Shown piece by piece: positions 62,351 through 64,000 of a stretch of DNA of 64,000 nucleotides. Position 1 is the first letter of the stretch; each line of letters begins with the position of its first letter. Both the position numbers and the translations under genes were made by a program. A model generated the notes under the pieces. The model saw only the letters and a program-made list of their open reading frames with translations, did not search any database and had not been told where the DNA came from. Location of the stretch: contig NZ_CP073697.1 of assembly GCF_025264665.1 (NCBI RefSeq), positions 1,426,001 to 1,490,000 on the forward strand, written 5' to 3'. The DNA is from Edaphobacter flagellatus (lineage in GTDB: Bacteria; Acidobacteriota; Terriglobia; Terriglobales; Acidobacteriaceae).

Positions 62351-63106
62351 CTAAGCGAAACTGGCGCGCTTCACCTTCTGCCGGAAGTCCTCGCCTTGTA
62401 TCTCGACGACGACACACATCTCCTGTAGCCGCGACCGCATGCGCTCGCCGATCCTGTCGCCCAGCGTCTCCTCGCGCAGCCTTCCGGCATCGCCGCCCAC
62501 GCTTGTCAGAGGGGGCAGATTCGCATAGTTCGTCGTGATGATCGTCGTCCGCCGGTCGTTGTAGCGTGTGTTCAGAATGTGCGCGACGGTGTCCCACACC
62601 CAGTCCGTCGGCTTGGCCGCGCCTAATTCATCCAGCACCAGCACCTCGGCCTCAAACACCGGACGCAGAATCTCCAACTCCGTCTCCTGCACCTGCCGGT
62701 TGTAGCTGTTCTGCACCTGCTTCAGCAGGTCGCGATAGTCATAGAACAGCCCAGTCGCACCGCGCTCCACCACCAGGGCCTGCAGAATCCCCGTCGCAAG
62801 ATGCGTCTTCCCCACCCCGATCGATCCGGTCAGCAACAGCCCTGTCCCGTCCGTCTCCAGCGGATAGCTCTCCACAAACTTCTTCGCCCGCATGAGCGCC
62901 GCCGCCTGCGACCGATGCGACGAAGGAAACCCTGTCTCATAACTCTCGAGCGTGCAATGCTCATACCGCCGGGGCACAGCCGCGCGCTTCAGGCGGCGGG
63001 AGGCTCGCTCCTGTATGCGGCAAACGCACTCTTCGGCAAACTGCCGCCCCTCGCGCTCGACGACTCGAAGCCCCGCTCCCTCGCAAATGCTGCAGACCTC
63101 GGCCAT
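62351..63106 (-). CDS. DnaC/IstB-like ATP-binding protein with N-terminal zinc motif
   Basis: This 251-residue AAA+ ATPase of the DnaC/DnaI/IstB group has an N-terminal CSICEGAG and CVC cysteine motif (zinc-binding, as in some helicase loaders), then Walker A TGSIGVGKTHLATGILQAL and Walker B AEVLVLDELGAAKPTDWVWD, and sensor region TTIITTNYANLPPL. ATG at 63106 is chosen; the frame continues upstream without family features. No transposase (istA) is next to it, so a replication-helicase loader role is more likely than a transposition helper. Confidence 0.82.
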   Translation of the reverse strand: MAEVCSICEGAGLRVVEREGRQFAEECVCRIQERASRRLKRAAVPRRYEHCTLESYETGFPSSHRSQAAALMRAKKFVESYPLETDGTGLLLTGSIGVGKTHLATGILQALVVERGATGLFYDYRDLLKQVQNSYNRQVQETELEILRPVFEAEVLVLDELGAAKPTDWVWDTVAHILNTRYNDRRTTIITTNYANLPPLTSVGGDAGRLREETLGDRIGERMRSRLQEMCVVVEIQGEDFRQKVKRASFA

Positions 63107-63318
63107 CTCTCGTGCGTTCTCCCTCCCCAAGTATCGCAGCAACTCCCCCTGCTGTGGCCTGTGGGAGCCTGTGCGAAAACCGGCACAAAATGCTAAAATA
63201 AGGCAAGTGCTTTGCTCCTCCGGTCTTCCGGAAGAACCCGGCATCGCGACAGGCTCATCGATGTGACGTGACCATACCGTTGCAAGCGATCCGCGAAACC
63301 GAAAAAGCCAATCTCAAG

Positions 63319-63342
63319 CGCCGGGGCAAAGAGCGTCCGGCG
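63319..63342 (+). promoter_or_regulatory. Hairpin in the rpmE leader
   Basis: CGCCGG (63319-63324) pairs with CCGGCG (63337-63342), enclosing 12 nt, directly upstream of the GAAAGGA ribosome binding site. It could be part of an L31 autoregulatory leader but is too short to identify a known family. Confidence 0.35.
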
Positions 63343-63353
63343 AAAGGATCGTT

Positions 63354-63587
63354 ATGCCGAAAGAAGGAATTCACCCGAAGTACGAAACCATCACCGTGAA
63401 GTGCGCCTGCGGAACTCACTTTGAGACGCGCTCCACGCACAAGGGCGACATCGTCCTCGAAATCTGCTCCGCCTGCCACCCGTTCTTCACGGGCAAGCAG
63501 AAGCTGGTCGACACCGCCGGACGCGTCGAGCGCTTCCGCCGCAAGTTCGCCCAGTCGGACGCAGGCAAGGCCGCAGCCGCAAAGTAA
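63354..63587 (+). CDS. rpmE: 50S ribosomal protein L31
   Basis: L31 (77 residues) is a large-subunit protein at the inter-subunit bridge. [19 protein letters not shown] and [20 protein letters not shown] give the zinc-binding C+ form (CxC...CxxC). A short alanine/lysine-rich C-terminal tail (DAGKAAAAK) extends the usual end. GAAAGGA lies 6 nt before the ATG. A terminator follows. Confidence 0.97.
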   Translation: MPKEGIHPKYETITVKCACGTHFETRSTHKGDIVLEICSACHPFFTGKQKLVDTAGRVERFRRKFAQSDAGKAAAAK

Positions 63588-63607
63588 CGCGGCCCAGACA
63601 ACCAACA

Positions 63608-63633
63608 AGGGCCTCCGCCAACGCGGGGGCCTT
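63608..63633 (+). terminator. Terminator of rpmE
   Basis: AGGGCCTCCGC pairs with GCGGGGGCCTT over 11 bp (with G-U pairs) and a 4-nt CAAC loop. It lies 20 nt after the rpmE stop. The T-tract is short. Confidence 0.68.
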
Positions 63634-63662
63634 TGTATTGTGAACGTGACGGGAGCGTCACC

Positions 63663-64000
63663 ATGAATCTTCGCCAGCAGCTCGCAGCCGACCTCGCCAC
63701 TCGCATCGCCGGCGCATCCGCCGGAATCGACCGCGGACACGGCTGCCTCATGGTCGACAACAAGATCTTCGCCTTCACGCGTCCTGACGAGAGCGCCGCG
63801 CTGAAATTGCCCGAGGCCCGCATCGCCGAGCTGATCGCCGCCGACAGCGAGATGCAGCTCCTCGTCATGGGCCAGCGAACGATGCGCGAGTGGGTCGTCA
63901 TCCCCAACATTGCCGCACCCGGCAATCACAAACTGCTTCTCGAAGCCAAAGCCTACGTCGCATCGCTCCCCAAAGAAGAGCGTCGTAAGCCAGCCAAGAA
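63663..64000 (+). CDS. TfoX/YjbR-like small protein (truncated by window end)
   Basis: The frame starts at ATG 63663 and runs off the window end after about 112 codons. It begins MNLRQQLAADLATRIAGASA and then has GCLMVDNKIFAFTRPDE and MGQRTMREWVVIPNIAAPG, the pattern of MmcQ/YjbR or TfoX N-terminal-like domains (a compact fold found in small conserved proteins). Function is unknown. Only the N-terminal part is visible, ending in a lysine-rich stretch (EERRKPAK). It follows rpmE by 75 nt on the same strand. Confidence 0.6.
   Translation, partial: MNLRQQLAADLATRIAGASAGIDRGHGCLMVDNKIFAFTRPDESAALKLPEARIAELIAADSEMQLLVMGQRTMREWVVIPNIAAPGNHKLLLEAKAYVASLPKEERRKPAK

Overview
The window looks like ordinary chromosomal housekeeping sequence from an Acidobacteriota bacterium, most likely class Terriglobia (Terriglobus, Granulicella or Edaphobacter relatives). 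This placement is inferred from the gene set, not from a marker-gene search. It rests on two long Oar-type TonB-dependent receptors with an N-terminal carboxypeptidase-regulatory-like domain, a glycine decarboxylase split into two subunits, a PEP-CTERM protein, several short Acidobacteria-type hypothetical proteins, moderately high GC, and a dispersed GC-rich repeat that translates to the familiar spurious CHSERSEAEPRNP string. No phage, transposon, CRISPR array or plasmid function is visible.

Layout. 1-4.5 kb: polyphosphate kinase 2, TatA, an outer-membrane-type protein, GlgC and two small unknown proteins. 4.5-7.3 kb: a membrane protein, the catalytic subunit of a B12-dependent acyl-CoA mutase and a secreted protein. 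7.3-13.1 kb: a collinear glycine-cleavage operon (gcvT, gcvH, gcvPA, gcvPB) interleaved with small unknown genes. 13.1-20.2 kb: DUF2911 protein, tRNA-Arg(CCG), a 1135-aa TonB-dependent receptor, DUF2237 protein and a Gfo/Idh/MocA oxidoreductase plus epimerase pair. 20.2-29.8 kb, mainly minus strand: ornithine aminotransferase, YbiT-like ABC-F protein, an acyltransferase-3 gene broken by one stop codon, a VIT-family protein, DEAD-box helicase, MsrA and RluB-type pseudouridine synthase. 29.8-38.2 kb: ScpB, phosphate transporter, PEP-CTERM protein, ScpA, TrpS, site-2 protease, hexapeptide acyltransferase and a SIMPL-domain protein. 38.3-45.6 kb: zinc-ribbon protein, an EtfAB module with a membrane iron-sulfur partner, MoaA and a GAF-GGDEF cyclase. 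45.6-53.3 kb: a secreted protein, a likely metal-handling group (DUF2946-like protein, TonB receptor, MerC-like protein), a class III aminotransferase with a candidate leader peptide, and an EamA transporter. 53.3-64 kb: CysS, TsaD, CCA-adding enzyme, VOC protein, MarR regulator with a secreted YciI/muconolactone-isomerase-like partner, KdsA, OmpA-like protein, DUF2393-like protein, a DnaC/IstB-like ATPase, L31 and a truncated TfoX/YjbR-like gene.

Genes that evidently work together are the glycine-cleavage genes (T, H and two-part P protein; no L protein here), the EtfBA genes with their membrane-bound Fe-S protein (flavin electrons to the quinone pool), ScpA/ScpB (SMC condensin, separated here by 2.6 kb), and the DUF2946/TonB/MerC group.

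The most interesting non-coding signal is a pair of diverged copies, in opposite orientation, of a roughly 270-300 nt intergenic element (20193-20496 and 38603-38880). Each follows a coding gene in the sense orientation. It has a C-rich tract of the form C(4-6)TC(8-9), an AT-rich part with repeat-like units, a strong terminator-like hairpin, and a further conserved stretch beyond that hairpin. It resembles a dispersed non-coding RNA or repeat family. Start codons were adjusted where a Shine-Dalgarno sequence or family length argued for an internal start. All functional calls are from reading the sequence, without database searches.
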